Shown: positions 38,926 through 49,091, numbered from the stretch's first letter. The stretch: 64,000 bases of DNA from Paenibacillus sp. BIC5C1 (GCF_032399705.1 NZ_CP135922.1:6386001-6450000); one strand, 5' to 3'. The notes: generated by a model not told the origin, from the sequence alone. Translations and numbers: made by a program.

Positions 38926-40485
38926 TTATTTATTCACCCGGAAAGCTTCCCAAGCCCCGCCAACCGAATTGCGGCTCGCTACAAGCTTACCGCCGTTATT
39001 CAGATCACAGGTCACATACAGGTTATTGGCGAGAGCCTGCAACGCGATTGTTCCATCACCCAAATCTACACGATTGAACTTCTCCCATTGCTGAATAGTT
39101 GTGGCTTTTGCGATCAAGGCACCACCCAGATTAACATCTGCCGTGACATATTTATTATTGATTTTGGACTTGAGGGATACCGTCCCATCGGCGTTCGTGA
39201 TCCATTCAAAAAGCTCCCAGTCTCCTGCCGTCGTCCGATTGGCGACAAGCTGGTCATTGCCTTGATTCTCGGCAGAGACGATTTGCTGATTGGCTTGAGC
39301 AACCAGATAGTTGTACCCACTTGGATTCGGAGGCTGCACCGTGCCCCCACCCATAACCTCTGAATATACGGCCTGAAGCAGCGCCCCTGAGCGGTCATTG
39401 CTGTACTCCCAGAACATGATGCCACCCAGATTGCTGTTTTTCACATATTGCACCTTCAGGCTGAGCGATTGTGGGTCATCATAGGAGATAAAGGTATTCC
39501 CATTAAACAGATAAGGAGCTTGGGCACTGCTGTCCCAGTACCGTGTATATCCGTTTTTATTCAAATATTGGCTGACAATAGTGTTGTAGTCGGGTTCAAA
39601 ACCACCGGAACCAGGCCTGTCCAGACCATTGTTCGAATTCTGAACACCAGTCCAGGCCCGGCCATAAAAGGCTCCGCCAATGACCAGCTTGTTCGCGGGA
39701 ACACCGCTATTTTTGAACAGATTAACCGCAGACGTTACACTAATATCTCTTCCGGACAGATTCGTATGATGACCTGTTGTTGCATCCCAGGTTCCATGAA
39801 AATCGTAAGTCATCAGATTGATCCAATCGAGCAGAGGCGTGATATTATTGATTTCCACACCGTTCAGATAACTGCTGCTCGCTCCGGCAGCAATGGTCAG
39901 CAGATATTGTTTGCCATTAATCTGTCCTTGAGCATTCAACTTCTCACGAACCTTCGAGAGCAGTTGTGTGAAGTTTTGTTTATCCTGCGGCCGTGCAGTT
40001 GTACCGGCGGCAGGGTTGGTTGGATATTCCCAATCCAGATCAACGCCATCCAGATTATTGGAGGTTACCAACTGCACAATGCTGTCCGCAAATGTTGTGC
40101 GTGAGGCGTCCGTTAGCGCAGCGTCTGAAAAACCGTTAGCTCCCCAACCACCAACAGACAATAACACCTTCAGGTCTGGGTTTCTGGATTTCAGTCCAAC
40201 CATCAGTTGCAGTTTGGTACGATCTGAGTTTGTAATTGTTGCTTTGCCGTTGGATATGAGAGCGAAGGAATAATTGATATGAGAGAGCTGTTCTGCCTTG
40301 ATATCATTCGCGGTCCAGTTGGCCCAACCAGCCACATAAGCAATAATTTTCTTTGGAAGAGGAGCTGCGTCAGCTTGTTTCGCTGGTCCGATGGCAAAAG
40401 TTGAAACGGTTAGTGCAAAAGATAAAAACAAGAGCATGAACACCTTTACAAATGAAGGGATCGTACCAACTCGATTTAGGTTCAT
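38926..40485 (-). CDS. Secreted GH18 chitinase with C-terminal carbohydrate-binding repeats
   Basis: 519 residues from the ATG at 40485 (AGGAG upstream); the open frame extends 138 bp further but lacks a signal there. Residues 1-41 are a signal peptide (VFMLLFLSFALTVSTFAI...ADA). The GH18 barrel has KVLLSVGGWG near 106 and the catalytic DGVDLDWE at 146-153, with Glu153 as acid. It includes INLMTYDFHGTWD and GIMFWEYSND. From about 390 on, a beta-trefoil (fascin/ricin-like) module repeats blocks such as KYVTADVNLGGALIAKATT and LYVTCDLNNGGKLVASRNS. It hydrolyses chitin outside the cell. A cre site lies upstream. Confidence 0.94.
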   Translation of the reverse strand: MNLNRVGTIPSFVKVFMLLFLSFALTVSTFAIGPAKQADAAPLPKKIIAYVAGWANWTANDIKAEQLSHINYSFALISNGKATITNSDRTKLQLMVGLKSRNPDLKVLLSVGGWGANGFSDAALTDASRTTFADSIVQLVTSNNLDGVDLDWEYPTNPAAGTTARPQDKQNFTQLLSKVREKLNAQGQINGKQYLLTIAAGASSSYLNGVEINNITPLLDWINLMTYDFHGTWDATTGHHTNLSGRDISVTSAVNLFKNSGVPANKLVIGGAFYGRAWTGVQNSNNGLDRPGSGGFEPDYNTIVSQYLNKNGYTRYWDSSAQAPYLFNGNTFISYDDPQSLSLKVQYVKNSNLGGIMFWEYSNDRSGALLQAVYSEVMGGGTVQPPNPSGYNYLVAQANQQIVSAENQGNDQLVANRTTAGDWELFEWITNADGTVSLKSKINNKYVTADVNLGGALIAKATTIQQWEKFNRVDLGDGTIALQALANNLYVTCDLNNGGKLVASRNSVGGAWEAFRVNK

Positions 40486-40663
40486 CACATAACTCTCCTT
40501 TGGGGTTTTAATTTTGGAATTCAGCAGCAGCCTCACATTTTGGTTAGCAGGAGGATCACGCCCTGTACTCCCTACTGCTTGTCTCGTTAATGCCGCTGAA
40601 AGACTATGTTTGTTAATCCACATCGCCTTTTCACCCTTTCTGTTTCAATTAAACTCGAATTTA

Positions 40664-40677
40664 AGGAAGCGTTTACA
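40664..40677 (-). promoter_or_regulatory. Catabolite response element (cre) upstream of the chitinase
   Basis: TGTAAACGCTTCCT matches the CcpA consensus TGWAARCGYTWNCW at every position. It is about 180 bp before the start. The rest of the 750-bp gap (40486-41241) has the rodA-side terminator and no gene. Confidence 0.75.
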
Positions 40678-41098
40678 ATAAAATGTAATCGATTTCATTT
40701 ATAGGGAAAGGAATCTGGGCCGCTGAAATTCATGGATGGAATAAATAGATTCGCAGAAAAAAGTAGGATAACTCAAAAAGGATCATAGTACGTTGAGCTG
40801 AAGGACAATGGGATATCAGAGGATCTTGGAAGCTGAACAATTTTGATAATCTAGGGAAGAGTACACCAGCGAATTACGGTTACTTTCATCATTGGCATGA
40901 CTGGGTGTATGGATGAGGAGTAGGTATATAACCCACAATTTCAAAGTATTGATTAATGTCTAACGTGTAGAGTGTAAGTAGGCGGGTAAGTTACTGATAT
41001 AATCTAGTTAAAATTAGGATAATACAGAATTGAAATATTTGTCAATAAAAATTAAATTTGTAATTCTTCTGAAGTTGAACATGTACATACCCTTAAAA

Positions 41099-41137
41099 CA
41101 AAAAAAGATCTTCACCTGACTGCTGCAGGCAAAGATC
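41099..41137 (-). terminator. Terminator after the second rodA-like gene
   Basis: GATCT...CCTG pairs with CAGG...AGATC around a 7-nt loop, and a T7 run follows on the minus strand. It is about 105 bp past the stop. Confidence 0.72.
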
Positions 41138-41241
41138 AGACTAGCACACAAATCATCTACTGCTCCATAACCTACTTCAACACCCTTCTGAATGGGAAGA
41201 TGCATGTCCCCGACAGAGTTGAATCATACCAAAGTTTAAGA

Positions 41242-42462
41242 TTACGCTGTTGTCTTTTCCTTTTTGACCATACTCCATAAACGTTCCAGCAAGGTAGGTC
41301 GTTGTTCTCCCATAAGAAGCTCATCCTCGTCTTCCTGACCATACAATTTAATGCTCATCACCAGCCCGATACATGCCATATTAATGAGCAACGAGGTGCC
41401 TCCATAGCTGATAAACGGCAGCGTAATGCCCGTAAGCGGCATCAGCCCGAGGAAAGCGCCAATATTTTCAAACACCTGATATAACAGCATGCCGATAATA
41501 CCCACAATCACAACAGGTCCTGCCCGGTCTCTACAGTGTAAAGCGATTAACACCATGCGATGAATGAGGATAAAATACAGCAAGAGCAGCACAGAACCGC
41601 CTACAAAACCAAACTCCTCGGCAATAACCACAAAAATGGAATCCGAATATGTATACGGTACACGCCCCGATTGAACGGATGTGCCTTGCATGTAACCTTT
41701 GCCTGTTATACCTCCCGAGCCTATGGCAAGACCCGCATTTTTTGTATGCCAGGAGGCCTTCGACGTTGCTTTATCCGGTACAAGCCAGGGGTCAATCCGC
41801 TCGGCCCAGTGCTCCCGGTTCGCCTTTTCCAGAAAGGTGAAAATCTCATCGTGATACGACGTATATGCTTTGACGAATCCAAAAAAGGTGATCCCCACAA
41901 TAACAAGCGCAATTAATGCATGAGACCACTTGATATTCCCTATCCATAACACAGCGACCAGAATCACGATGTATCCGAGGGCGTTGCCCAGGTCATTCTG
42001 AATCATTACGAGTGCAAAGGGAACAAACGTCCATAAACCAATGGGCACGATGTCTTTCCAGAAATGAAGCGTAGAATTTTTTCTTTTGACCAATACATGC
42101 GCCAGAAACAGAATCAAGATCATTTTAAACAATTCTGCCGGTTGAAAAGAAAGATAATCATTAATCTTTATCCAGCCATTCGCATTATTGATCGTGCCCC
42201 CTATAAAATTAACAAGAATCAACAGGACAATCCCGAACCCGTAAATATAAAACGCATATTGAATATACAGTTTATAATTAACCAATCCAATACCAATGAG
42301 GGCTACGAATCCAATCCCGTAAAACTGCAAGGTTTTGATATGATGATTGCCCAATTTCGGATCGGACTGAATCGCACTGTACACCGTAAATACACTCATG
42401 ACCATAAGCAGCAGCAACACAAACAGAATAACCCCGTCCATCTTCTTCAGCATTCTCAGCAT
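41242..42462 (-). CDS. FtsW/RodA/SpoVE family peptidoglycan polymerase (tandem paralog 2)
   Basis: A 406-residue SEDS glycosyltransferase with about ten membrane segments. Family motifs: SFQPAELFKMILILFLA with the PAE, LVMIQNDLGNALGYIVIL, AIGSGGITGKGYMQGTSVQSGRVPYTYSDSIF divided over the large outer loop, and GITLPFISYGGTSLL. It is RodA-like by loop pattern. The ATG chosen (42462) makes it exactly as long as the paralog at 42677; AGGAGG lies 12 nt upstream. The C-terminal tail (GQEDEDELLMGEQRPTLLER) is charged. Confidence 0.9.
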   Translation of the reverse strand: MLRMLKKMDGVILFVLLLLMVMSVFTVYSAIQSDPKLGNHHIKTLQFYGIGFVALIGIGLVNYKLYIQYAFYIYGFGIVLLILVNFIGGTINNANGWIKINDYLSFQPAELFKMILILFLAHVLVKRKNSTLHFWKDIVPIGLWTFVPFALVMIQNDLGNALGYIVILVAVLWIGNIKWSHALIALVIVGITFFGFVKAYTSYHDEIFTFLEKANREHWAERIDPWLVPDKATSKASWHTKNAGLAIGSGGITGKGYMQGTSVQSGRVPYTYSDSIFVVIAEEFGFVGGSVLLLLYFILIHRMVLIALHCRDRAGPVVIVGIIGMLLYQVFENIGAFLGLMPLTGITLPFISYGGTSLLINMACIGLVMSIKLYGQEDEDELLMGEQRPTLLERLWSMVKKEKTTA

Positions 42463-42574
42463 GTTCCTACGAATCCTCCTGAGGCTCAATAACCCAATAA
42501 TTATTTCCAGCAGTCTTTAATATTACCATTGTATAGAATTGGAAGACAAATTGGAAATCCGCCAAACAAAACAA

Positions 42575-42630
42575 CAAAAAAAACCTGAAACCCACAGATC
42601 ATCTTGCTCCGATCTGTTGATTTCAGGGTT
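42575..42630 (-). terminator. Terminator between the two rodA-like genes
   Basis: AACCTGAAA...ACAGATC pairs with GATCTGT...TTTCAGGGTT and a T8 run follows on the minus strand. The paralogs therefore may be separate transcripts. Confidence 0.8.
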
Positions 42631-42676
42631 GGCTTATATCGTATTCACTTGCAAAGAGACTGTCCTAGGGTCAAAA

Positions 42677-43897
42677 CTATTGCTCCTGCTGTGTTGATTT
42701 GCGTCTAAATAGTTTCAATACCAGTTCCGTAATGCTTGGCTGTTCTGCTGAACCGAGAATATCCTCGTTCTCTTCTGTATGCACTTTGATACTCATCACA
42801 AGTCCCATACTAAGCATGTTGAGAACAAGCGAGGTTCCCCCGAAACTGATAAACGGCAGTGTAATGCCTGTCAGCGGCATGAGACCAATGAACGGACCAA
42901 TGTTGACAAAGATCTGGTAGAGCAGCATCGCTATAATACCGACAATCAGATATGGCCCTGCCCTGTCCTTACATTCCAGTGCAATCAGCACCAGCCTGTG
43001 AATCAAGATAAAGTAGAGCAGCAGCAGCACCGATGCCCCAACAAAACCAAATTCTTCACCAATCTGCACAAAGATCGAGTCCGCGTAGGCCAGCGGCACC
43101 CGATTCGACTGAATCGTGGTACCTTCCATGTATCCTTTACCGCTAATCCCTCCAGAACCTATAGCCAACTTGGCATTGTAGGTCTGCCAGAGCACGTCCC
43201 TTGACGTCTGATCCGGCACAAGCCAGGGGTCGAAACGATCTGCCCAGTGAGAGCGACCAATGTCCTTCAGAAATTTTACAATTTCATCATGATAATGAAT
43301 GTAGGCTTGTGTCCCACCGATCAAAGCGGCCACCGCTATGACAAAACCGATCAGGGCATGCGTAAATTTGATATTGCCTATCCAGAGAAGCCCTACCAGG
43401 ATAACGACATAACTCAACGCATTCCCCAAGTCATTTTGAAGCAAGACTAGCAGCAACGGGGGAAGCACACAGAGTGAGATCGGGATGACATCTCGTCCAA
43501 AAAACAACGGCCTGTTTTTCTTCCTGGCCAGAAGCGCTGACAGGAAGACAATCAGACATAGTTTGAACAGCTCGGCAGGCTGCAAGCTCAGGCCAAATAT
43601 GGATAACCATCCTTGAGCCCCGTAGTACTCCTGACCGATAAACATGACCAGGATAAGCAAAATCATGCCTACCGCGTAGATGTATAGATAATTTTTAATA
43701 ATCACTTTGTAGTTGATCATGGACATCCCGAAAAAAACGATAAAACCTATAATGTAAAATATTACGGCTCTTTTGGGGAAGGCTTCCCATTTCGGTCTGC
43801 CGAAGGTAGTACTGTAGATCGACAAGATACTGATGACCATCAGAATGAGCAATATAAAAACAATCGAATAGTCTATTTTTTTGAATTTATGCAGCAT
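42677..43897 (-). CDS. FtsW/RodA/SpoVE family peptidoglycan polymerase (tandem paralog 1)
   Basis: A 406-residue SEDS protein, clearly a duplicate of its neighbour: the same length, the same SLQPAELFKLCLIVFLSALL motif, LLQNDLGNALSYVVILVGLLWIGNIKF, AIGSGGISGKGYMEGTTIQS and GITLPFISFGGTSLVLN. It starts at ATG 43897 behind GGAGG; an ATG 18 bp upstream overlaps the ribosome site. It probably polymerises glycan strands with a class B PBP. Which paralog is housekeeping RodA cannot be told from sequence. Confidence 0.9.
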   Translation of the reverse strand: MLHKFKKIDYSIVFILLILMVISILSIYSTTFGRPKWEAFPKRAVIFYIIGFIVFFGMSMINYKVIIKNYLYIYAVGMILLILVMFIGQEYYGAQGWLSIFGLSLQPAELFKLCLIVFLSALLARKKNRPLFFGRDVIPISLCVLPPLLLVLLQNDLGNALSYVVILVGLLWIGNIKFTHALIGFVIAVAALIGGTQAYIHYHDEIVKFLKDIGRSHWADRFDPWLVPDQTSRDVLWQTYNAKLAIGSGGISGKGYMEGTTIQSNRVPLAYADSIFVQIGEEFGFVGASVLLLLYFILIHRLVLIALECKDRAGPYLIVGIIAMLLYQIFVNIGPFIGLMPLTGITLPFISFGGTSLVLNMLSMGLVMSIKVHTEENEDILGSAEQPSITELVLKLFRRKSTQQEQ

Positions 43898-43982
43898 GTA
43901 GTTATGTTCCTCCAAGCATTCAGCAGTCTTCGGTATATCTCATTGTAGAGGATTTCACGGCAAAAAGAAAACCCGCAGAACC

Positions 43983-44888
43983 TTACATTTTCGTCACCTG
44001 TTCCGAAGTACGAACACCCAGTACATGCCGTTCAATGCCTGCAAGGTCCGGCACGACGATAATTTCCGGCCAATATCCGGCTGATTCAAGCAGAGCTGCG
44101 ATGTCCCCGGCCTGTCCCTGCCCCAGCTCAAAACCGATGATCTGCGGCGGTGCAGGCAGCAGCGCCAGCTGCTCCAGCATGATGCGGTACGGCCCAAGCC
44201 CATCCGGGCCGCCGTCCAGTGCCGTGCGCGGCTCATGATCGCGCACCTCAGGCTGCAACCCGGCGATATCTGCCGCCGGGATGTAAGGCGGGTTGGACAC
44301 CAGGATGTCCACCCGCGCCCCAGCGAACGGGGCCAATAGATCGCCTTCACGGAAGTCGATCTGTACCCCGTTCGCGGCCGCGTTCCGCGCGGCCACTTGC
44401 AGGGCAGCCGCCGAGATATCTCCGGCGCCTACCTGCCAGTGCGGGCGCTGCGAAGCCATCGTCACTGCGATGGCGCCGCTGCCCGTGCCAATGTCGACGG
44501 CGAGCGGAGCGCCGCCGGGAAACACGCGGTCGGCTTCGCGCAGCACAGCCTCGACCAGCAGCTCGGTCTCCGGCCGCGGAATCAGTACGGCCGGCGTGAC
44601 CTCGAACGGCAGCCCATAGAATTCCTGGCTGCCGATAATGTACTGCGCCGGCTCACCCGCAGCCTTGCGCGTGACGGCGTCTTCCCAGCGGCTGCGAAGC
44701 TCGCTGGGAAAGGGCTCCGGCTGCATCATATAGTACGCGGCCCCTTCGCGGCCGAGTACATGTTCCAGCAGCAGCCGGGCATTGTTGTGCGGCTCGTACA
44801 CGCCGCACTTCTCCAAAAAAGAGGAAGCCTCCACGAAGGCTTCCCGACAACTCTGTTCCGGCGTCATGACAAACTGCGCGCGGGTCAC
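43983..44888 (-). CDS. prmC: Release factor glutamine methyltransferase PrmC
   Basis: A 301-residue SAM methyltransferase for the Gln of the GGQ motif in release factors. It has the N-terminal helical domain, the SAM motif VDIGTGSGAIAVTMA, and the catalytic VSNPPYIPAADI. The start is a GTG 8 nt after AGGAGA, 4 bp after the prfA stop, so the two are coupled. The 3' two thirds are notably GC-rich compared with the surroundings. Confidence 0.95.
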   Translation of the reverse strand: MTRAQFVMTPEQSCREAFVEASSFLEKCGVYEPHNNARLLLEHVLGREGAAYYMMQPEPFPSELRSRWEDAVTRKAAGEPAQYIIGSQEFYGLPFEVTPAVLIPRPETELLVEAVLREADRVFPGGAPLAVDIGTGSGAIAVTMASQRPHWQVGAGDISAAALQVAARNAAANGVQIDFREGDLLAPFAGARVDILVSNPPYIPAADIAGLQPEVRDHEPRTALDGGPDGLGPYRIMLEQLALLPAPPQIIGFELGQGQAGDIAALLESAGYWPEIIVVPDLAGIERHVLGVRTSEQVTKM

Positions 44889-44892
44889 AGCA

Positions 44893-45960
44893 TTATTCTC
44901 CTCTATCCATCATATCCGTCTGCTCGGCAATCGTCAGCGCAGACACGATATCAGCAATCTCACCATTCATGATTTGATCCAGCTTGTGCATCGTCAAACC
45001 GATCCGGTGATCCGTAACACGGCTTTGTGGGAAATTATAAGTACGAATCCGCTCACTGCGGTCGCCTGTACCCACTTTGCTCTTCCGTTCACTCGAAATT
45101 TTCGCTTCTTCTTCCTGACGCATCATATCGAAGATACGCGTACGCAGAACCTGTAGTGCTTTTTCCTTATTCGAGTTCTGGGATTTACCATCCTGACAAG
45201 TAGCCACAATTCCCGTTGGAACGTGAGTTACCCGTACAGCCGATTTCGTGGTATTAACCGATTGTCCACCGGCACCACTGGAACAGAACGTATCTACACG
45301 GATATCTTTATCATGGATTTCGATATCGAAATCTTCGGCTTCAGGCATAACTGCTACTGTGGAAGTAGACGTATGAATTCGGCCGCCCGATTCCGTTGTA
45401 GGAATACGTTGCACACGGTGTGCGCCACTTTCGTATTTCATTTTGCTGTAAGCGCCGCGTCCATTAATGAGGAATACAACCTCTTTGAATCCGCCCAGAT
45501 CATTGGTGTTAACGTCCATCAGTTCGACGCGCCAGCCTTGGGTATCAGCATAACGTGTATACATCCGATAGAGATCCGCTGCAAACAGCGCCGCTTCATC
45601 CCCACCAGCTGCTCCGCGAATTTCAACGATGACGTTTTTATCATCATTCGGGTCTTTGGGCAGCATGAGAACACGAATCAGATCGTCCAGTTCTTTCTGG
45701 CGAGTGCTCAGTTCATCAATTTCCATTTTGACCATTTCACGCATCTCGTCATCCAGCTTCTCGCCCTGCATTTCTTTGGCAGCTTCGAGATCCTGGCTTA
45801 CTTGTTTGTACTCATTGTACGCTTCATAGGTAGGCTGCAGATCCGATTGTTCTTTGGAATATTCCCGCAGCTTCTTGTTGTCACTTGCTACATCCGGGTC
45901 ACACAGCAGCTCGCTGAGTTTCTCGTAACGGTCGGCTAACGCCTGTAATTTATCAAACAT
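44893..45960 (-). CDS. prfA: Peptide chain release factor 1
   Basis: A 355-residue RF1. The hydrolysis motif is [18 protein letters not shown]. The PxT-type codon recognition region is in [18 protein letters not shown], and [20 protein letters not shown] follows. It reads UAA and UAG. Upstream (45961-46342) no gene or clear regulatory element is visible. Confidence 0.97.
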   Translation of the reverse strand: MFDKLQALADRYEKLSELLCDPDVASDNKKLREYSKEQSDLQPTYEAYNEYKQVSQDLEAAKEMQGEKLDDEMREMVKMEIDELSTRQKELDDLIRVLMLPKDPNDDKNVIVEIRGAAGGDEAALFAADLYRMYTRYADTQGWRVELMDVNTNDLGGFKEVVFLINGRGAYSKMKYESGAHRVQRIPTTESGGRIHTSTSTVAVMPEAEDFDIEIHDKDIRVDTFCSSGAGGQSVNTTKSAVRVTHVPTGIVATCQDGKSQNSNKEKALQVLRTRIFDMMRQEEEAKISSERKSKVGTGDRSERIRTYNFPQSRVTDHRIGLTMHKLDQIMNGEIADIVSALTIAEQTDMMDRGE

Positions 45961-46342
45961 GTATAGTCACCTCACGCGTTATTTTCGTTCCAGCATTTCA
46001 ACATTCATTCGATTCCGATAGGCATTCATTCATGCATCATCAGATCATTTATATTTCACAAGGCACGGGGTTCTCAGAAATCCCTGACCGTAACATTCAT
46101 TTTATGATCGACGTATAACATCGCTACAACGTCATCAAATCCTTTACTTTTAAGTTATATAAAAGAAATCGCGTACCCGGTATCAACCCGCTTCAACTCA
46201 TTAAGCCGAGCGTGAAATTCAACATAGGTATACGACTCTTAATTATAGCATATTCTTATGTTTCTGAATAGCAACTGTTTGCGGATCCTGCATCCAAATT
46301 TTGATTTACTTATTCTAAGCAACCAAATTAATTGGCAAAGGA
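45961..46342. other. Intergenic region upstream of prfA
   Basis: About 380 bp, AT-rich; no gene, no clear hairpin, and no promoter I would assert. It separates prfA from the SUKH-like gene. Confidence 0.5.
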
Positions 46343-46942
46343 CTATAAGAGCTCATCCTCCAGCTGCTCAAGCACAACACTCCACCACGCCTCCTCATTC
46401 AAGACACTCATTGGGTCCTTTTCCGCAAACGAGAAACGGAGCTGCTTTAGCACTTGTTCCCTCGCGGATTGAGAAGAAGATTGTTGTGGAGGCATAATCT
46501 CACCCCGCCGAAAAGCAGCCAGCTTCGCCTGTGCTTGCTCGAGCGTCATCATAGTTGGCTCGCAGCTCTCCGAATTCTCATTAATAAATGCAGCACACCT
46601 TTGCAGAAACTCGATAAATAGGCTCAGATTGGAGTTAATCAGGCTGTACTGTCCCGTTTGCACATCCACCCTGTAGAGCGTACCCACATCCGTCTCGAGT
46701 CCCAATATAGCTGACGTCTCCTCATACTCATAGCCAATAGGAAGTAACGTTTTCCGATCATCCAGAGTCCGTATTAGGCCTTGTTCTGTCAGAGGTTTAA
46801 AATGTATACCGAACAAATCCTCATCATTCAGGCGGAACTGTGGCAAGCCGAATCTCAATAATAGTTCCTCCGTATCCTCAGGCAAACGAGCTGTTTGCAC
46901 AAGCGTTTGATTATATCGAACGTACTTCGACTGTTTCTCCAA
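46343..46942 (-). CDS. SUKH-4-like immunity family protein, orphan
   Basis: A 199-residue soluble protein. The pattern LPEDTEELLLRFGLP...LLPIGYEYEETSAILGLET followed by GTLYRVDVQTGQYSLINSNL and a Cys-containing helix resembles SUKH-4 (SMI1/KNR4 superfamily) immunity proteins of polymorphic toxin systems. I start it at the TTG at 46942, 7 nt after GGAGG, because the ATG 15 bp upstream overlaps that site. No toxin, secretion or polymorphic cassette is adjacent. Another role of the fold, such as regulation, is possible. Confidence 0.55.
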   Translation of the reverse strand: MEKQSKYVRYNQTLVQTARLPEDTEELLLRFGLPQFRLNDEDLFGIHFKPLTEQGLIRTLDDRKTLLPIGYEYEETSAILGLETDVGTLYRVDVQTGQYSLINSNLSLFIEFLQRCAAFINENSESCEPTMMTLEQAQAKLAAFRRGEIMPPQQSSSQSAREQVLKQLRFSFAEKDPMSVLNEEAWWSVVLEQLEDELL

Positions 46943-47076
46943 CTTGCCACCTCCCATGAGTCTTCTTCCTTTTATTATATCCAGAGCGAGTAAACAATCC
47001 AGTAGGATGTACAGGAGATACAGACAATTTTATAGTTGGATACCTTAAGCTTTTTGAAGAATATTCTGCGATATGT

Positions 47077-47115
47077 AAAAAGCCCTGCCATCTTCAAAAG
47101 AAGACGACAGAGCTG
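47077..47115 (-). terminator. Rho-independent terminator after ychF
   Basis: AGCCCTGCCATCTTC pairs with GAAGACGACAGAGCT with two mismatches, AAAA loop, followed by TTTTTAC on the minus strand. Confidence 0.78.
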
Positions 47116-47161
47116 CTATACTCATATATTCAAGTATGTTTTCTTATCTGGATTGTCGATA

Positions 47162-48262
47162 TTAAACGTTGAAGCGGAAGTGCATAACATCGCCGTCGTT
47201 GACAACGTACTCTTTACCTTCAAGACGAAGTTGTCCACGTTCTTTCGCACCGTTCATGGAGCCGGCAGCAACCAGATCGTCGTAGGAAACAACCTCTGCA
47301 CGGATGAATCCGCGCTCGAAGTCGGTGTGAATGACACCCGCTGCGCCAGGTGCTTTGGTACCCTTACGGATTGTCCACGCACGAACTTCCTGTACGCCTG
47401 CTGTGAAGTACGTGTACAGACCCAGCAATTTGTAAGCAGCTTTGATCAACAGGTTCAGACCGGAATCCTCGATACCAAGCTCTTCCAGGAACATTTGTTT
47501 ATCTTCGCCTTCAAGCTCCGAGATCTCTTCTTCAACCTTGGCACTGATCGGTACCACTTCTGCATTTTCAGCAGCTGCGAATTCTCTTACTTTTTGCACA
47601 TAAGCATTGTTCGCCACATCACCGATTTCGTCCTCAGCTACATTGGCTGCGTACAAAACAGGCTTCAGGGTAAGCAAGTGCAGATCGCGCACGATCAGAC
47701 GCTCTTCATCTGTAAGCTCCATGCTGCGTGCTGGCTTGTCTTCGTACAGAACTGCCTTCACTTTCTCCAGTACTTCCACTTCCTGAGCAGCTGACTTGTT
47801 GCCGCCCTTCATGTTTTTCTTGGAGCGATCGATTTTTTTCTCGACACTCTCGATGTCGGCCAGGATCAACTCCAGATTAATCGTTTGGATGTCGCTTACC
47901 GGATCAATTTTGCCATCGACGTGTGTGATGTTCTCGTCTACAAAGCAGCGTACCACGTGTACAATTGCGTCTACTTCACGAATGTGGGCAAGGAACTTGT
48001 TACCAAGACCTTCGCCTTTGCTCGCACCGCGAACAAGACCTGCAATATCTACAAATTCAAACGCCGTTGGTACCGTTTTTTTCGGTACAACGAGTTCTGT
48101 CAATTTGTCCAAACGCTCATCCGGTACTTCAACGATCCCCACGTTCGGGTCAATCGTACAGAACGGATAGTTTGCCGATTCGGCACCAGCTTGTGTAATT
48201 GCGTTAAACAGTGTGGATTTACCAACGTTAGGCAGGCCCACGATTCCAGCTTTCAAAGCCAT
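47162..48262 (-). CDS. ychF: Redox-regulated ATPase YchF (OBG family)
   Basis: A 366-residue TRAFAC NTPase. The P-loop GLPNVGKSTLFNAI is followed by the switch II DIAGLVRGASKGEGLGNKFL with Leu in place of the catalytic residue, and a NxxE-type base motif in place of NKxD, which gives ATP preference. The C-terminal TGS domain ends GKEYVVNDGDVMHFRFNV. YchF binds ribosomes and modulates stress responses. The ribosome site is GAGGAG. Confidence 0.96.
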   Translation of the reverse strand: MALKAGIVGLPNVGKSTLFNAITQAGAESANYPFCTIDPNVGIVEVPDERLDKLTELVVPKKTVPTAFEFVDIAGLVRGASKGEGLGNKFLAHIREVDAIVHVVRCFVDENITHVDGKIDPVSDIQTINLELILADIESVEKKIDRSKKNMKGGNKSAAQEVEVLEKVKAVLYEDKPARSMELTDEERLIVRDLHLLTLKPVLYAANVAEDEIGDVANNAYVQKVREFAAAENAEVVPISAKVEEEISELEGEDKQMFLEELGIEDSGLNLLIKAAYKLLGLYTYFTAGVQEVRAWTIRKGTKAPGAAGVIHTDFERGFIRAEVVSYDDLVAAGSMNGAKERGQLRLEGKEYVVNDGDVMHFRFNV

Positions 48263-48454
48263 GTATATGACAACTCCTCATTGATTACTTGTTCGGTATG
48301 GATAATCCTATACATTATATATGACAAACCCCAAGGCATCAAGGAACTTCGCCAATTCGACCAGAGTACTATCCACTTCCCGAAATCCCCGGTTACTGCG
48401 GATGATTCGTTTTCCGTAGATCATACGTTTGACTTAGATTATCCGTGTTTAGGT

Positions 48455-48925
48455 TTACCCTTTGATTTCCTTGTACATGGTTAGATCGGTTACCTCATAC
48501 CCCATCTTGCGATACAGGCTGCTTGCCCGCACATTATGTCCAAACACATGCAGACCAATGCGATCTACGCCAAGACTCAAGGCTTCCCTTTCAAGTGCCT
48601 CCATCGTCTCTGTACCATAACCCTTGCCCCGATAGGCTTCTTCGACCACAATATCCAGCAAAAAAGCGTCTTTGCCACGGCGGTTATCCGTAATGTTAAA
48701 CCAGATATAACCCACATTCCCGTCCACGGCATGTACCAGATTATAGAGGTAAGCACCCGGTGTATTCAGCCCTTCAGGCAAATATTTGTCGTAGGATGCC
48801 TCCGCAAGTCCCTGCGCCTCTTCCGCAGCCCAAGTACCCGCCTCCACTTTCTCTTCTGCAAAATCTTTAATCGAGCAAACACGGAAACTTGCATATTCTT
48901 CTTGATTCATTGGGATCAGTTCCAT
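48455..48925 (-). CDS. GNAT family N-acetyltransferase
   Basis: 156 residues from ATG 48925 behind AGGAGGG; the frame is open 111 bp upstream without a signal. The acetyl-CoA site is EAYRGKGYGTETMEALEREA (motif A, RGKGYG) and the fold ends HNVRASSLYRKMGYEV. The first ~45 residues (MNQEEYASF...) are typical of a small GNAT subfamily. The substrate is unknown. It lies 190 bp upstream of ychF with a plus-strand gene on its other side. Confidence 0.88.
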   Translation of the reverse strand: MELIPMNQEEYASFRVCSIKDFAEEKVEAGTWAAEEAQGLAEASYDKYLPEGLNTPGAYLYNLVHAVDGNVGYIWFNITDNRRGKDAFLLDIVVEEAYRGKGYGTETMEALEREALSLGVDRIGLHVFGHNVRASSLYRKMGYEVTDLTMYKEIKG

Positions 48926-49091
48926 TGGTTTCCCTCCTAGTTCGAGTGTTCTATGTATGATCTTTTTGCACTCTATAGTATTGTATCTTTTTATACCATG
49001 GTCTGCATGGTGCAATTCCAGCCAAGTAATATACAACTTTTGGTTACCTCACTCTGTTTATATGTATATGAAAGAAAGGAGCAGACTACTT

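Noticed and set aside
41014..41205. Minus-strand open frame of 63 codons between the chitinase and rodA-like genes
   Set aside because: It includes the rodA-like terminator, lacks a ribosome site, and has no recognisable features.
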